Under the pieces are notes generated by a model. The model saw only the letters and a program-made list of their open reading frames with translations, was not told where the DNA came from and searched no databases. DNA of 64,000 bases from Lantana camara. Lineage: Eukaryota; Streptophyta; Magnoliopsida; Lamiales; Verbenaceae. Location of the stretch: positions 32,966,501-33,030,500 of the forward strand of contig CM074865.1 in NCBI GenBank assembly GCA_037501455.1, in the 5' to 3' direction. The stretch's first letter is position 1. Each line of letters opens with the position of its first letter. Both the position numbers and the translations under genes were made by a program. Below are positions 43,866-54,840 of this stretch, piece by piece.

Positions 43866-44426
43866 GTTGAAGTAAATCTTTCTATTAATTCTAGTTCTTG
43901 GGTACTTGATACCGGTTGTGGAACTCATATCTGTAATGATGTACAGATGCTAAGTGAAGTCCAACAACTCAAAGAAGGAGAATGTGTCTTGAAGATCGGC
44001 GATGGCTCAAACGTTGAAGCTCGAGCTTTAGGCACAATTAGATTAGATTTAGGTAGTTTTCAGTTAGTCTTAAATAAAGTCCTTTATATACCGAGCATTA
44101 TTCGTAATATAATTTCAGTTCCAACATTAGATTGTGAAGGTTATGAAACTTATATTAAGAATGGTAAATACTTTGTCAAACGGAACAACTCTTCCGTTCA
44201 CATCGGTACTCTAAGTGATGGACTTTACCTAACTCAAAATATCAATATTTTGAATATACAACGAGAAACGAAGCGTAAGAGAGATGACAAAGTTTCAGCT
44301 CCCTTATAGCACGCTAGATTAGGACACATTTCCTAGAACAGAATTAGCAAGATAAACACTTTAGGATCATTCTCTGAAAATGACCTTAAGGAGTTAACTT
44401 CTTGCGAATCCTGTCTCAAAGGAAAA
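43866..44426 (+). pseudogene. C1-b protease and integrase zinc domain
   Basis: Continuous with gag in the same frame. The protease has DTGCGTHIC (catalytic Asp at 43908-43910), unlike the DTD of the array copies. The integrase HHCC domain follows (HARLGH...CESCLKGK). Two stops interrupt it: TAG at 44307-44309 (Trp codon in other copies) and TAG at 44334-44336 (Glu codon in the 50230 copy). Confidence 0.88.
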
Positions 44427-46541
44427 ATGTTCAAAGTCCCTTTTAAAGGAACTATGGAACGTGCCACTAAGGGTTTGGATTTGATCCATACTGATGTTTG
44501 TGGACCGCTCAGTGTAAGCACAAGAAACAATCATCAGTATTTCATAACCTTTACTGATGACTTCAGTCGGTATGGTTATGTATACTTGATGAAGTATAAA
44601 TCTGAAGCTTTTGAGAAATTCTTAGAATTTCAAAAGGAGGTTGAGAACCAAACTGGTCACAAGATCAAAGCACTTCGATCTGATCAAGGAGGCGAGTATC
44701 TTAGTGAAGAATTCCTTAATCATCTCAAAGATAATGGGATTATCTCTCAGTGGACTCCTCCGGGAACTCCTCAGCTTAATGGAGTTTCTGAGAGAAGGAA
44801 TCGAACCCTACTTGATATGGTTCGTTCCATGATGAGTTTCACTGACTTACCACCTTCTTTCTGGGGTTATGCCCTAGAAAGTGCAGTAAAGATTTTGAAT
44901 CTAGTTCCCTCTAAGTTAGTCCCTACAACGCCCTATGAAATGTGGCATGGTAAAATCCCTAGTTATTCTTACTTAAGAATTTGGGGTTGTCCTGCTTACG
45001 TGAAGAGGACAGTGGGAGATAAGTTAGAATCTCGTTCTAACTTATGTTACTTTGTAGGTTATCCTAAGGAATCCATAGGATACTACTTCTATGATCAATC
45101 TGAGCAAAAGGTGTTTGTTTCAAGAAATGCCACTTTTCTTGAGGAACCGTTCCTTAAAGAAAAGAAAGGCAAGATCATAGAATTAGAAGAAGTACAAAGT
45201 GACCCCACGCCACCCACTGAAGAAACGTCCCCTACTGATCAACCACAACCAATCACGAATTTCGATACACATGAAAATCCTCCTCTAAGGCGTTCTGAAC
45301 ACACTCCTAGACAGTCGGAGAGATGGTATGGATTCTTCCATGAAATCTCTCAAAAGGATAATGATCCTTTAACATATGAGGAGGCACTTTCAGATTCTGA
45401 CTCTGAACAGTGGATAGAAGCCATGAAATCCGAAATGGATTCCATGAACTCCAACCAAGTTTGGACCTTGGTAGATTTGCCTGATGGGGTCAAACCCATA
45501 GGTTGCAAATGGATCTTTAAGAGAAAGCTTGGAGTTGATGGAAGCATTGCAGCCTACAAAGCAAGACTGGTTGCAAAAGGATTCACTCAAAGACCCGGCG
45601 TGGACTTTGATGAAACCTTTTCGCCAGTTGCAATGCAAAAGTCTATTCGGATCATGCTTGCCATTGCTGCATATTATGACTATGAGATGTGGCAAATGGA
45701 TGTGAAAACTGCCTTTCTCAATGGTGACATTGACAAAGACATTTATATGGAGCAACCCATAGGTTTCACATTCAGTGGGAGTGAGCAAAAGGTTTGCAAA
45801 CTCCAAAGATCAATCTATGGATTGAAACAAGCTTCTAGGAATTGGAACATTCGATTTGATGAATCAGTCAAATCGTTTGGCTTCATTCAAATTTCGAATG
45901 AGTCCTGTGTGTATAGAAAGGAATTGGAGACCTCAGTGCAATTCTTAGTACTTTATGTTGATGACATCCTTCTTATTGGGAATTCGAAGGATGACATGAA
46001 AGTAACTAAGTTATGGTTATCGAACCAATTCGAGATGAAAGATCTTGGTGATGCGTCCTATATCCTTGGAATTAAAATCTATAGAGATAGATCTAGAAGG
46101 TTAATAGGACTATCACAGTCGATGTACATTGACAAAGGATTGAAGAGATTCAATATGGAGTCAGCAAAGGTTAAGAACTTTCCTATGAGTGTAGGAACAT
46201 GTCTTTCAAAGAAGATGTGTCCTAAGACTAACCTTGAGAAGGAAAGAATGACTCATACACCTTATGCGTCAGCAATAGGAAGCATAATGTATGCAATGTT
46301 ATGTACTCGACCGGATGTGGCTTACGCACTTAGTGTGACGAGTCGTTTCCAATCTAACCATGGAGATAGTCACTGGGCTGCCGTGAAGAATATTCTTAAG
46401 TACTTGAAAAGTACTAAAGATTTATTCTTAGTTTACGGAGGTCAGAAAGATCTTACTGTCGAAGGATATTGCGATGCGAGCTTTGCATCTGACTTAGATG
46501 ATTTTAAGTCAATGTCAGGATACATTTTCTGCCTACCGTGA
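44427..46541 (+). CDS. C1-b integrase-reverse transcriptase-RNase H polyprotein segment
   Basis: The longest frame of the window (704 residues), in the same frame as gag. The integrase core has the DD35E triad at residues 23, 86 and 122 with exactly 35 residues between the last two. An integrase C-terminal and proline-rich linker region follows to about residue 300. RT starts near residue 365 (VKPIGCKWIFKRKLG) and has the intact YVDD box at 510-513. RNase H begins near VEGYCDASFASDLDDF. The frame ends at 46541, where about 16 bp are missing after the GYIFCL segment, shifting the last part of RNase H. The initiating methionine is only the first after upstream stops; in the element this was the interior of one Gag-Pol polyprotein. 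Confidence 0.92.
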   Translation: MFKVPFKGTMERATKGLDLIHTDVCGPLSVSTRNNHQYFITFTDDFSRYGYVYLMKYKSEAFEKFLEFQKEVENQTGHKIKALRSDQGGEYLSEEFLNHLKDNGIISQWTPPGTPQLNGVSERRNRTLLDMVRSMMSFTDLPPSFWGYALESAVKILNLVPSKLVPTTPYEMWHGKIPSYSYLRIWGCPAYVKRTVGDKLESRSNLCYFVGYPKESIGYYFYDQSEQKVFVSRNATFLEEPFLKEKKGKIIELEEVQSDPTPPTEETSPTDQPQPITNFDTHENPPLRRSEHTPRQSERWYGFFHEISQKDNDPLTYEEALSDSDSEQWIEAMKSEMDSMNSNQVWTLVDLPDGVKPIGCKWIFKRKLGVDGSIAAYKARLVAKGFTQRPGVDFDETFSPVAMQKSIRIMLAIAAYYDYEMWQMDVKTAFLNGDIDKDIYMEQPIGFTFSGSEQKVCKLQRSIYGLKQASRNWNIRFDESVKSFGFIQISNESCVYRKELETSVQFLVLYVDDILLIGNSKDDMKVTKLWLSNQFEMKDLGDASYILGIKIYRDRSRRLIGLSQSMYIDKGLKRFNMESAKVKNFPMSVGTCLSKKMCPKTNLEKERMTHTPYASAIGSIMYAMLCTRPDVAYALSVTSRFQSNHGDSHWAAVKNILKYLKSTKDLFLVYGGQKDLTVEGYCDASFASDLDDFKSMSGYIFCLP

Positions 46542-46933
46542 GTTGGAAGAGTTCCAAGCAAACTACCACTGCAGATTCGACCACTGAGGCCGAATACTTA
46601 GCTGCAAATGATGCAGCTAAGGAAGGTGTTTGGATTAGAAACTTCATTCAAGAGTTGAATGTTGTTCCTAGCATGAAATACCCCATTACTGTGTTTTGTG
46701 AGAACACTGGGGCGGTTGCTCAAGCAAGAGAACCAAGATCTCACCAACGGACCAAGCACATTATGAGGAAGTATCACTTAATCCGTGATATTATCAAAAG
46801 AGGAGATGTGCAAATTGAGAGGGTCACATCAGCAGAGAACGTGGCAGATCCAATTACTAAACCCCTTAGTCGAGAAGCTTTCCAAGGTCATCTTCAGAAG
46901 ATGGGACATAGAGTAGCTTTAGAATGGCTTTGA
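46538..46933 (+). pseudogene. C1-b RNase H C-terminal part
   Basis: 131-residue frame, shifted relative to the upstream pol frame: SWKSSKQTTTADSTTEAEYLAA (active-site Glu), CENTGAVAQAREPRSHQRTKHI (other copies have DNTGA, so the active-site Asp is Glu here), and ADPITKPLSREAF. It ends in TGA 16 bp before the 3' LTR. Confidence 0.88.
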
Positions 46934-46935
46934 CG

Positions 46936-46949
46936 GGCAAGTGGGAGAT
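46936..46949 (+). other. Polypurine tract of C1-b
   Basis: GGCAAGTGGGAGAT immediately before the 3' LTR start at 46950. Confidence 0.85.
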
Positions 46950-48018
46950 TGTTAGGAATAGTGCCCTAGAAAGCCGATTGTATATCCGCTTTGTGCTTTT
47001 CCTTATTGTAATCACAGACAATCTTTGAATGAAATAACGAATTGAGGCAACACTTCTTTATATGCTCTTGAGGCAACACCTTGGGAGTCTCAACCTGACT
47101 CCTCTAAGGCTTGCTTGTGGGATCACGCCCTTAAGAAGGACCACCTTGTTTCATGGAGGTGCAAAGTGTATAGTTGATACGTCCGTGATACATGAGGGTG
47201 CTTACTTTAATAAGTAAGTTCACTGAGGTGACCCGTGTGAGAAGATTCCTAAATGGGAAAGGAAGTTTCTATTTCAGGAAATGGAAACTTCCAGATTAGG
47301 AAATATCTCACGAGTCATTGATGTGATTAATTGATCCTTAGACTTGAGGTTCCTTGTCACTTTATGAGTTAACTCTGTAGTCTTAGGTATAAGCTTTAAA
47401 GGGTGTCGCCTTAGATAACTGATTCAAGGCTTATGCTGGGGCTACACAAGTGATTCATGAAAGTGAATGAGAATCAAGAAAGGACCTACACTTGCATTTG
47501 CAAGGTGATCTCTTATTGTGTAAGTCATTCATATGCCATATGGAGTCCTTGGCCAAGGCAGTAGATCAAGACATCAAGAAAAGGGTTTCTTGGATTGAGA
47601 TCAAATGGATATGAAATGCACTTAGCTTTAAGACCGGATTATTAGGGTTCTGATTATTCCCTTACCCTAGATCTTGGTTGAGAGATAGTAAGTAGGAGGA
47701 TTGTATCTCACATGAATCAATGACTTAAAGGTTCTGTCGAATCCGAACATTCCAATTCAGCTAGGGGTTAAACACCTGTTGCTAGACTATGGTCATTTAA
47801 TCTATGGACTGATTAATTAATTAGTGAATTAATTAATTAGGGTCACTGCTAACTGAATTGAGAACCTAGAGGGTCACACACAACAACTTGGTTACATGAG
47901 TTGAGGCTTAAAAATGATTAAACGAGTTAATCGGGCCAAGAGGGTTCCACACGTGTGAAGCCACACGTGTGGGTCACGTGAGTGACACGTGTCCTTGTGA
48001 CACGTGTCACACGCGTGA

Positions 48019-48049
<31 letters not shown>

Positions 48050-48759
48050 AATTAAATAATTAATTTGTTAATTATTTAACAGACTTTGGTTTAATTTTGA
48101 ATTAAAAAGAAAGTCTTATTTTGGAGAAAAATAATCTAGTTAATTAATTATGAATTAATTAATTAGATAAAATAAGTTATTTATTTTAAATAAATAAAGT
48201 ATAAAATTATCCAAAAATAGTTTGGATATTTTTAGCTCTCTTGAAAGTTGATTTGAATTAGAATTCAAAGTCAAAATCAAAATTACTTGATGATCAAGTA
48301 ATAGGAGAGAGAGAGACCAAAATCCTAGCCCATTAAGGACTAGGAATTTCGGCACCCTCTCTCTATAAATGGGGGAGCTCGAGCTCCTCTAGGAGCTAAT
48401 TGGCAATTCTTTTGGTTCATGTGTTAAACACCTTCCTTTCTCCAAGATTAAATAAAACCCTAGGTTAAGCCTAAACACTAACTAGGGAACTAACATCCTT
48501 ACTAGTTAGATTGTGATCAAGTTGGTGGACTTTCTCTAGAGACTTCAAGTTAGAAGTTTGAAGATTCGAGCTTTACCAAGGAGAGGGGATCAAGCCGCGA
48601 GAAGAGCGTTCTTGGGTGGCTTGAAACGCTTCAAGAAAGAATAAAAAGAAAAGTAAGTTTTCTATCTCTACGAATTTGGTTACACGATTGCGAGTCCAAG
48701 GTCCTTTTGTTGGGAAATTTTTTTAAATTCCGCTGCTTTCTGATTCATGTTTTCCAACA
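46950..48759 (+). repeat. C1-b 3' LTR with internal deletion
   Basis: 1810 bp, TGTTAGGAATAG...TTCCAACA. Relative to the 5' LTR it lacks about 160 bp after TATGCTCTTG (47070), replaced by an 11-bp filler that repeats the nearby AGGCAACAC. It also has an expanded AT repeat at about 48019-48042. Confidence 0.92.
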
Positions 48760-48764
48760 ATCCT
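48760..48764. repeat. Target-site duplication ATCCT, right copy
   Basis: Pairs with 38838-38842. Confidence 0.93.
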
Positions 48765-48972
48765 ACCCGTTGAAGAAGTGGAATTTGAGCCTAATCACAC
48801 CTTCGTTCAGAAACCGGTCAAGATTTTGGATTGGAAATTTCAAGAACTCAGAAATCGGCGAATCCCACTAGTTAAGGTCTTATGGAGGAGTGATAAAACG
48901 GAGGAAGCTACGTGGGAGACGGATGATAAGATGAGGAAATTCCACCCTTTGTTGTTTCCGGATAATCAGTGA
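48765..48972 (+). pseudogene. Gypsy G-B chromodomain (end of pol)
   Basis: The frame 48778-48972 continues the integrase cut at 38842. It shows RNRRIPLVKVLWR and EEATWETDDKMRKFHPLLF, the C-terminal chromodomain of plant chromoviruses, closely similar to the G-A version at 10451-10648. It ends in TGA at 48970, about 35 bp before the LTR. Confidence 0.88.
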
Positions 48973-48989
48973 ATCCAATGACGGATTCT

Positions 48990-49005
48990 TTTAAGGGGGA
49001 GAGGT
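48990..49005 (+). other. Polypurine tract of gypsy G-B
   Basis: TTTAAGGGGGAGAGGT directly before the LTR start TGTAACGCCCCG at 49006. Confidence 0.8.
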
Positions 49006-49767
49006 TGTAACGCCCCGACTTTTCAGACGTACAGGTACGACTTATGTGATAAGTACGTGTGCATTTAATTTATTTTAATTACGTATTTTTCAGTTCATTT
49101 TATATAATATTTGAATTCTTTGAATTATTTGAATTGAATTTATAAATGATACGCTTATATGAATTGTTGCGTGCCGTTACTATGTGATTTGAATTCGAAA
49201 TTTCGTGGAAATTTAATATGTTGCAGTTATACTTGTTATGAATGTGCATATATGCTTGTTTCATGTTTTCGAATTCATTTGCATGAGTTTTGGATTTAAT
49301 TTGAATCTTGGAACCAAAACGGGGGCTAACGGGTAATTAGCGCACCCTTGGTTCCGTATGTGATAGCTTGAGCTCGGGAACTCGGATTCGAGTTCCATCA
49401 ACTTCGTTGGACTCGTATCGAAGATTCGGGTTTAATTAATCTAGCTTTGTATTTTTCTAAACCTATTTCAACCCCTGAAACTCAACCGGAAAGTGAGTCG
49501 TCCGCCAAAATGACACACTTAGCTATTTTCCTTATAACTTCCACCAAACTTGACCAAATTAATCATGGTTAGACTTTTTGGAAACCTAACTTAACCTACT
49601 ATCAGCTCCTAACATCCCCAAACCGAACCATACTCAGCCCAAAGGAGAAAAATCAACCTAAACCCCTAACTTCCAGTCTGATTCTCGCCATCCCACAAGC
49701 TTGGAGATATTGAAGCTCAAATCTCTCTCAACCTTCAACCAATTCAAAAGGTGAGTTTAGGGTTGTG
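49006..49767 (+). repeat. 3' LTR of gypsy G-B, truncated
   Basis: Matches the first 760 bp of the 5' LTR (31474-32240), ending just after the AAGGTGAGTTTAGGGTTGTGAT segment. Beyond 49767 the sequence belongs to another LTR in the opposite orientation, so the remaining 2.4 kb and the right target duplication are lost. Confidence 0.88.
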
Positions 49768-50229
49768 ATATAAAGATCATAATCAATCCACCTTCTCCAG
49801 TTGGGGATGAGGAAGCGCTTCCTCAACCCCGTTCTCTCGTCATAAGTTTTGAGTCGGGGGATCCTACCCGCTACGCAATGGTATTTCACACCGGTCTCAA
49901 GAAAACCCACATTCCCCTCGACCTCCCCGAGGTTGGACGAATCTCTCAAAGTTGGAGTCGTGTTGATGGGAGAGCTCGGCGACCCCATGTTCGACCCGAG
50001 TTACCATACCACTACTCCGGGGCCCAGCTCATAATTCATAAGTTCATAATTTTCAAAATTAATTTTCAAGACTTATATTTCAAAGTCAAAATCTCGCTAT
50101 CACAACACTACTCCGACCCTTTTCAAATCAAATAAACGAAAATATAGTTTATGTATATATAAAAGCATTTTTCAAACGATTTCATAACAAAACGGGCTAA
50201 TTCCCACAAAATACTAATCAAACACGAAT
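49768..50229 (-). mobile_element. Minus-strand gypsy LTR fragment (G-A related)
   Basis: Resembles 8200-8590 of the G-A LTR in the same order (for example GAGAGCTCGGCGACCCC and CTCCGGGGC at 49970-50025). It is a fragment of a minus-strand gypsy LTR. Its left boundary is the truncation point of G-B and its right boundary is the copia insertion at 50230. Reading frames here (49728-49988, 49878-50135) show no domain. Confidence 0.65.
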
Positions 50230-52153
50230 TGTTAGGAATAGTGCCCTAGAAAGCCGATTGTATATCTGCTTTGTACTTTTCCTTATTGTAATCACAGACA
50301 ATCTTTCAATAAAATAACGTAAGGCAACACTTTTTTATATGCTCTTGTTTGGTATGCATTTACTTTAGCTGTGCATGTATGAGAACTCCCCTAATCCTGA
50401 TGACTTTAGGACTCTACCATTTAGGTGATATGGTTCATGAAACGAGCCCTACATTACATAAGTCATGATTAGTAAAATACTCCAAGATGATGAGTCCTAC
50501 AGACAGTGGGAGTGTCAACCTGACTCCTTTAAGGCTTGCTTGTGGGATCACGCCCTTAAGAAGGACCACCTTGTTTCATGGAGGTGCAAAGTGTATAGTT
50601 GATACGTGCTTGATGCATGAGGGTGCTCACTTCCATAAGTATGTTCACTGAGGTGCCCCGTGTGAGAAGATTCTTAAATGGGAAATGAAGTTTCTATTTC
50701 AGGAAATGGAAACTTCTAGATTAGGAAATATCTCACGAGTCTTTGATGTGATTAATTGATCCTTACACTTGAGGTTCCATATCACTTTATGAGTTAACTC
50801 TGTAGTCTTAGGTATAAGCTTTAAAGGGTTTCACCTTAGACAATTGATTCAAGGCTTATGTTGGGGCTGCACAAGTGATTCATGGAAGTGAATGAGAATC
50901 AAGAAAGGACCTACACTTGCATTTGCAAGGTGATCTCTTATTGTGCGAGTCATTCATATGCCATATGGAGTCCTTGGCCAAGGCAGTAGATCAAGACATC
51001 AAGAAAAGTGTTTCTTGGATTGAGATCAAATGGATATGAAATGCACTTAGCTTTAAGACCAGAGTATTAGGGTTCTGATTATTCCCTTACCCTAGATCTT
51101 GGTTGAGAGATAGTTAGTAGGAGGATTGTATCTCACACGAATCAATGACTTAAAGGTTCTGTCGAATCGAGACATTCCAATTCTGCTAGGGGTTAAACAC
51201 CTGTTGCTAGACTATTGTCGTTTAATCTGTGGACTGATTAATTAATTAGTGAATTAATTAATTAGAGTCACTACCAATTGAATTGAGAGCCTAGACGGTC
51301 ACACAACAACTTGGTTACATGAGTTAAGGCTTTAAAATGATTAAACGAGTTGATCATACCAAGGGGGATCCACACGTGTGAAACACACGTGTGGTTCACG
51401 TGATTGGCACGTGTCCTTAGTGACACATGTGTCACACGTGTATATTATTTATGTATTAAATAATTAATGTGTTAATTATTTAATAGACTTTGGTTTAATT
51501 TTTAAATTAAAATGAAAGTCTTATTTTGGAGAAATTAATCTATTTAATTAATTATGAATTAATTAATTAGATAAATAAGTTATTTATTAATAAATAAAGT
51601 ATAATATTATCCAAAAGGGTTTTGGATATTTTAGCTCTCTTAAAAGTTGATTTGAATTAGAATTCAAAATCAAGGTTTGGAATTACTTGAGATCAAGTAA
51701 TAAGAGAGAGGGACCAAATCCTTAGTCCAAAAAGACTAGGTTCGGCCGCCCCTCTCAGGCTACACACAGGGGAGCTCGAGCTCCCCTTAGGGATTGATCG
51801 ATTCTTCTTGGTTCATGTGTTGAACACCATCCTTGCTCCAAGATCACATAAACCCTAGGTTAAGCCTAAACACTAACTAGAGAACTAGCATCCTTACTAG
51901 TTAGATTGTAGTCAAGTTGGTGGCCTATCTCTAGAGAGCTTCAAGTTAGAAGTTTTTAAAGATTCGAGCATTACCAAGGAGAGGGGATCAAGCCACGAGA
52001 AGAGCGTTATTGAGTGGTTTGAAACGCTTCAAGAAAGATTATTGAAAAGTAAGTTTCTTTACCTTTCGAATTTGGATTCATGATTGCGAGTTTCGATCCT
52101 TTTGTTGGAAAATTTTTAAATTTCCGCTGCTTTTTGATTCCGTTTTTCCAACA
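50230..52153 (+). repeat. C1-c 5' LTR
   Basis: 1924 bp, TGTTAGGAATAG...TTCCAACA. The palindrome GGGGAGCTCGAGCTCCCC is kept at 51769-51786, but the TATA sequence before it has decayed to CTACACACAGG. ACGTG-core cluster at about 51371-51440. Confidence 0.9.
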
Positions 52154-53700
52154 AGTGGTATCAAAGCCACCTCGTTAATCGTGTTTCTGGTTCGTCTCAA
52201 TTATTCTGAATTCGGTAGAAATTCTTAGGCATAGATGCGAATTGAGTATTCTTGAGTTCTTTTAGAAAGCCTGAAATACGAAACTGTGTTTTTCCTAAAA
52301 AATTTCTGAAAACTATTTTCTTAAATCTGTTTTTGAAAAGCTGTTTTAGTTGAAATTCATTTAAATCATAAATTTGATTTTGGATTGAACCGGGTTTTGG
52401 AGAAACCTGAGATACGAAACGAAACACGAAACAAACACGCGAGGTTGGAACGTGCCAATGTGGCTCACGGCGCAGCCGCGCGCGACGCCGAGGCGCGCCT
52501 GCTCGCCTGTCCCGCAACCGTGCGGGACAGCCTCCCGCATGCTCCCGCAACTGCATGGGAGCACCCGCCCGGCATCGCCCGCATGCCAGCAGCAGCGACC
52601 TACGCGCGCCTAGTGTACGCGGGCTGGCAACGCAAGCTGCCGGCACTGCGCGAGGCTAGCGTACCCGACGCCGCGCGGCGAGCAACTGCTCGTTCCGGGT
52701 GGTTCCGGGCCCGGATTTCGTGTTTTCGTGTTTTTGGTCCTTGAGATCCCGATTTAATTTTTCTGAAAATTTTGTTTTATTAAATTAAAAGTTATTTTTG
52801 TAATAATTGTTTAAATTGGGGTTTTGAGAAATTAAAGTGATTTAAATTTTTGGAAAATTACAGACTTTATTTTCTGAAGATATTGAAAGAATAAAAATCA
52901 TTAATTTTCAGAAATTAATGGAATTTTATTAGTTTATTGTTTTTTGGGTTTTATAGAAAAGGCTCTTGAACAAGAATTGCATCTAAGTCGTGTTTTAAGC
53001 TATTAGAGCTTAAAGCGAGAATTTTAATTTATTGGTTAAATTTAAATTCTTGCAATTTTTGCATGCTAGGTGATCATGGGTTTAGACTTTGTATGCTTTA
53101 CATTTATGCACATGGATGGTTTACATTTGGGGTTGGAGCCCTATAGTTGCATTTTTCAATTGAGGTTGGAGCCTCAATTATGTGCGTACTATTATGTGAT
53201 TTATTACGTGGCTTTCCATATTACTGTATTGAGGCCGGGGTATACCCCGTGTATTTGTCTAAGGCCAATATGAAGATTGAGCCTTTTTACTTTTCAGTAC
53301 CTTTTCTTTTTTTTGGAGAGTAGAATAGGTGGTGAGGTTTTTATTTTCATTTTGGAGACAATGCACCCATGAAGTAAGATGGACCACATTCAAGTAACAA
53401 GGAGGCCATAAGTGAAGACCCCTCAAAATGTTAGGGAGGGGAATCTCATTTGAAAATGTAATAGAGATAGGGCTCGTATTTTGTTACTGCTTTCCATTAT
53501 GTGAGATAAACTGTTTATGTGGCATGTATGTTAGAATTGTGATAGTTGAGTGGCTCCCATTTTCACGCATAAGATAGGATAGACCCATGATCGTCTCATG
53601 TTAGTATCATGCTAGGAGATGTTATTTGTTTACGTGCTTGTTTGAAATGCATTTAACTTATACATGCATTAATCAAGACTAATAAAATTGGATAACATAT
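52154..53700 (+). other. C1-c primer site and leader, part 1
   Basis: Primer site TGGTATCAAAGC at 52156-52167 (one mismatch). A GC-rich island at about 52440-52720 is unlike those of the other copies in sequence but again has hairpins (GTCCCGCAACCGTGCGGGAC at 52509-52528; another at 52541-52562). After it the leader matches the other copies again (from about 52740). Interrupted at 53701 by a solo LTR. No supported gene. Confidence 0.8.
53696..53700. repeat. Target-site duplication CATAT, left copy
   Basis: CATAT precedes the inserted LTR and recurs at 55959-55963. Confidence 0.9.
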
Positions 53701-54284
53701 TGTTGGTGTGGCGGGCCCGAGACAGAGTGACGGTACAGCGGAATATTTCAAAAGATTTCGCCATAACCTTGTTATCAAAATATTTCCAAAATATTTTAAT
53801 AAAGCAGCGGAAAAAATCGGGCAGCATAACTCTAATATATACATGCATCGATAACATAATTTTAAATCATCTAGCATATAATCACAATATGCAAATATTA
53901 ATTTGGGTAGCACAACGGTATTACCGTACTGCAATATTGGCTATCAACGACACTTTTCCAGCACCTCAATATTTACTCGTGAAACCGGAAGAGCTTCCCC
54001 GCAATATCCCCGATTAAGAAATTGGAGTGTGGGCTCCCGCAGTATTTCGCTAAATACTTTGAGAAAATATTTTTCTAGAAAAACCCTTTTTTCTAAAACT
54101 AGAAAATCCCTATTTTCTATTAATTAAGTGGATTATATATTAATTATATAACCGCCTAATTAAGTAATTAATTAATCCTTAATTAGGATTAATTAATCTA
54201 ATATAGAGAGAGAATATTTTGGACAGTTTTGAAGCTGAAAATGGAATGCCAAGGTTGATTGAAAAAAGAATAAACCTCAACCCT

Positions 54285-54292
54285 TATTTATA
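54285..54292 (-). promoter_or_regulatory. TATA box of the minus-strand solo LTR
   Basis: The minus strand reads GGCCTATAAATAAGGG. The GC-rich stretch 54300-54840 with ACGTG motifs lies just upstream in that orientation. Confidence 0.6.
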
Positions 54293-54489
54293 GGCCAAAA
54301 TGGAGGACACCCGCGGCATTTTTCGATTTTATTTCGTAGCTCCCAAGTCCTGACAGCCAATCAGAGCACGCCGGAGTGGAGTGCACGCCAAGACGGTCAC
54401 GACGGTGCAAAGCACGCGCCAAACGGAGGCCACACTCGCCGCCCGTGTGGCGGCTGTGTGCTTGGCGCGTGTGAGGGGCACGCCTGCAT

Positions 54490-54840
54490 GAGCAGCTGAC
54501 ACGTGGCCGGTCCGGTCCGGTCCGACCGGCGGTCCAACTCTTGGACCGGTTCAAGAGTGAACCGGTCGGTTCAACTCCGTCTGGCCATGGACACGTGTTG
54601 AAATCCTATTCATCCACGTGTCCGGGTCAATCCTTGACCCGACCCTGCCCATTAACCCCGACCGATGACCCGTTTCGCCGACCTGCTTCTACGACCCGTT
54701 GACTTTTCAGTCAACATGATCTGGGCCGTTGGATTGTGCTGACGCGGCATGATCCTCATCGTCCACGTGTCGAACACGCTGGCGCCCACCCGCTGACGTG
54801 GCGTGACACATCAGCTGCCACGTCAGCACTTCCGCCACGT
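54490..54840. promoter_or_regulatory. ACGTG-motif cluster and CCGGT repeats in solo LTR
   Basis: ACGTG-type motifs near 54499, 54590, 54615, 54762, 54795, 54818 and 54835, and repeated CCGGT units at about 54508-54570, all within 550 bp upstream of the TATA box in the minus orientation. Probable U3 promoter region; regulation inferred from motifs only. Confidence 0.45.

Larger units (their letters stand above)
38843..48759 (+). mobile_element. Full-length Ty1/copia element C1-b inserted in gypsy G-B
   Basis: 9917 bp with both LTRs, primer site, leader, gag-pol and polypurine tract, flanked by a perfect ATCCT duplication. The gypsy coding sequence is continuous across the insertion (GPY/F to chromodomain). 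It has the fewest defects of the C1 copies here: three nonsense codons and one frameshift. Confidence 0.95.
31474..49767 (+). mobile_element. Ty3/gypsy chromovirus G-B, split by a copia insertion
   Basis: The order is 5' LTR, primer site, gag, protease, RT, RNase H, integrase, GPY/F, [copia 38843-48759], chromodomain, polypurine tract, 3' LTR fragment. Without the inserted copia and its duplication the remaining element is about 8.4 kb. Coding regions have many stops and at least two internal deletions (RT/RNase H junction near 37300; integrase core near 38113). Confidence 0.9.

Noticed and set aside
53688..54017. 109-residue frame and its antisense partners
   Set aside because: Inside a solo LTR close to its end; no domain and no supporting context.
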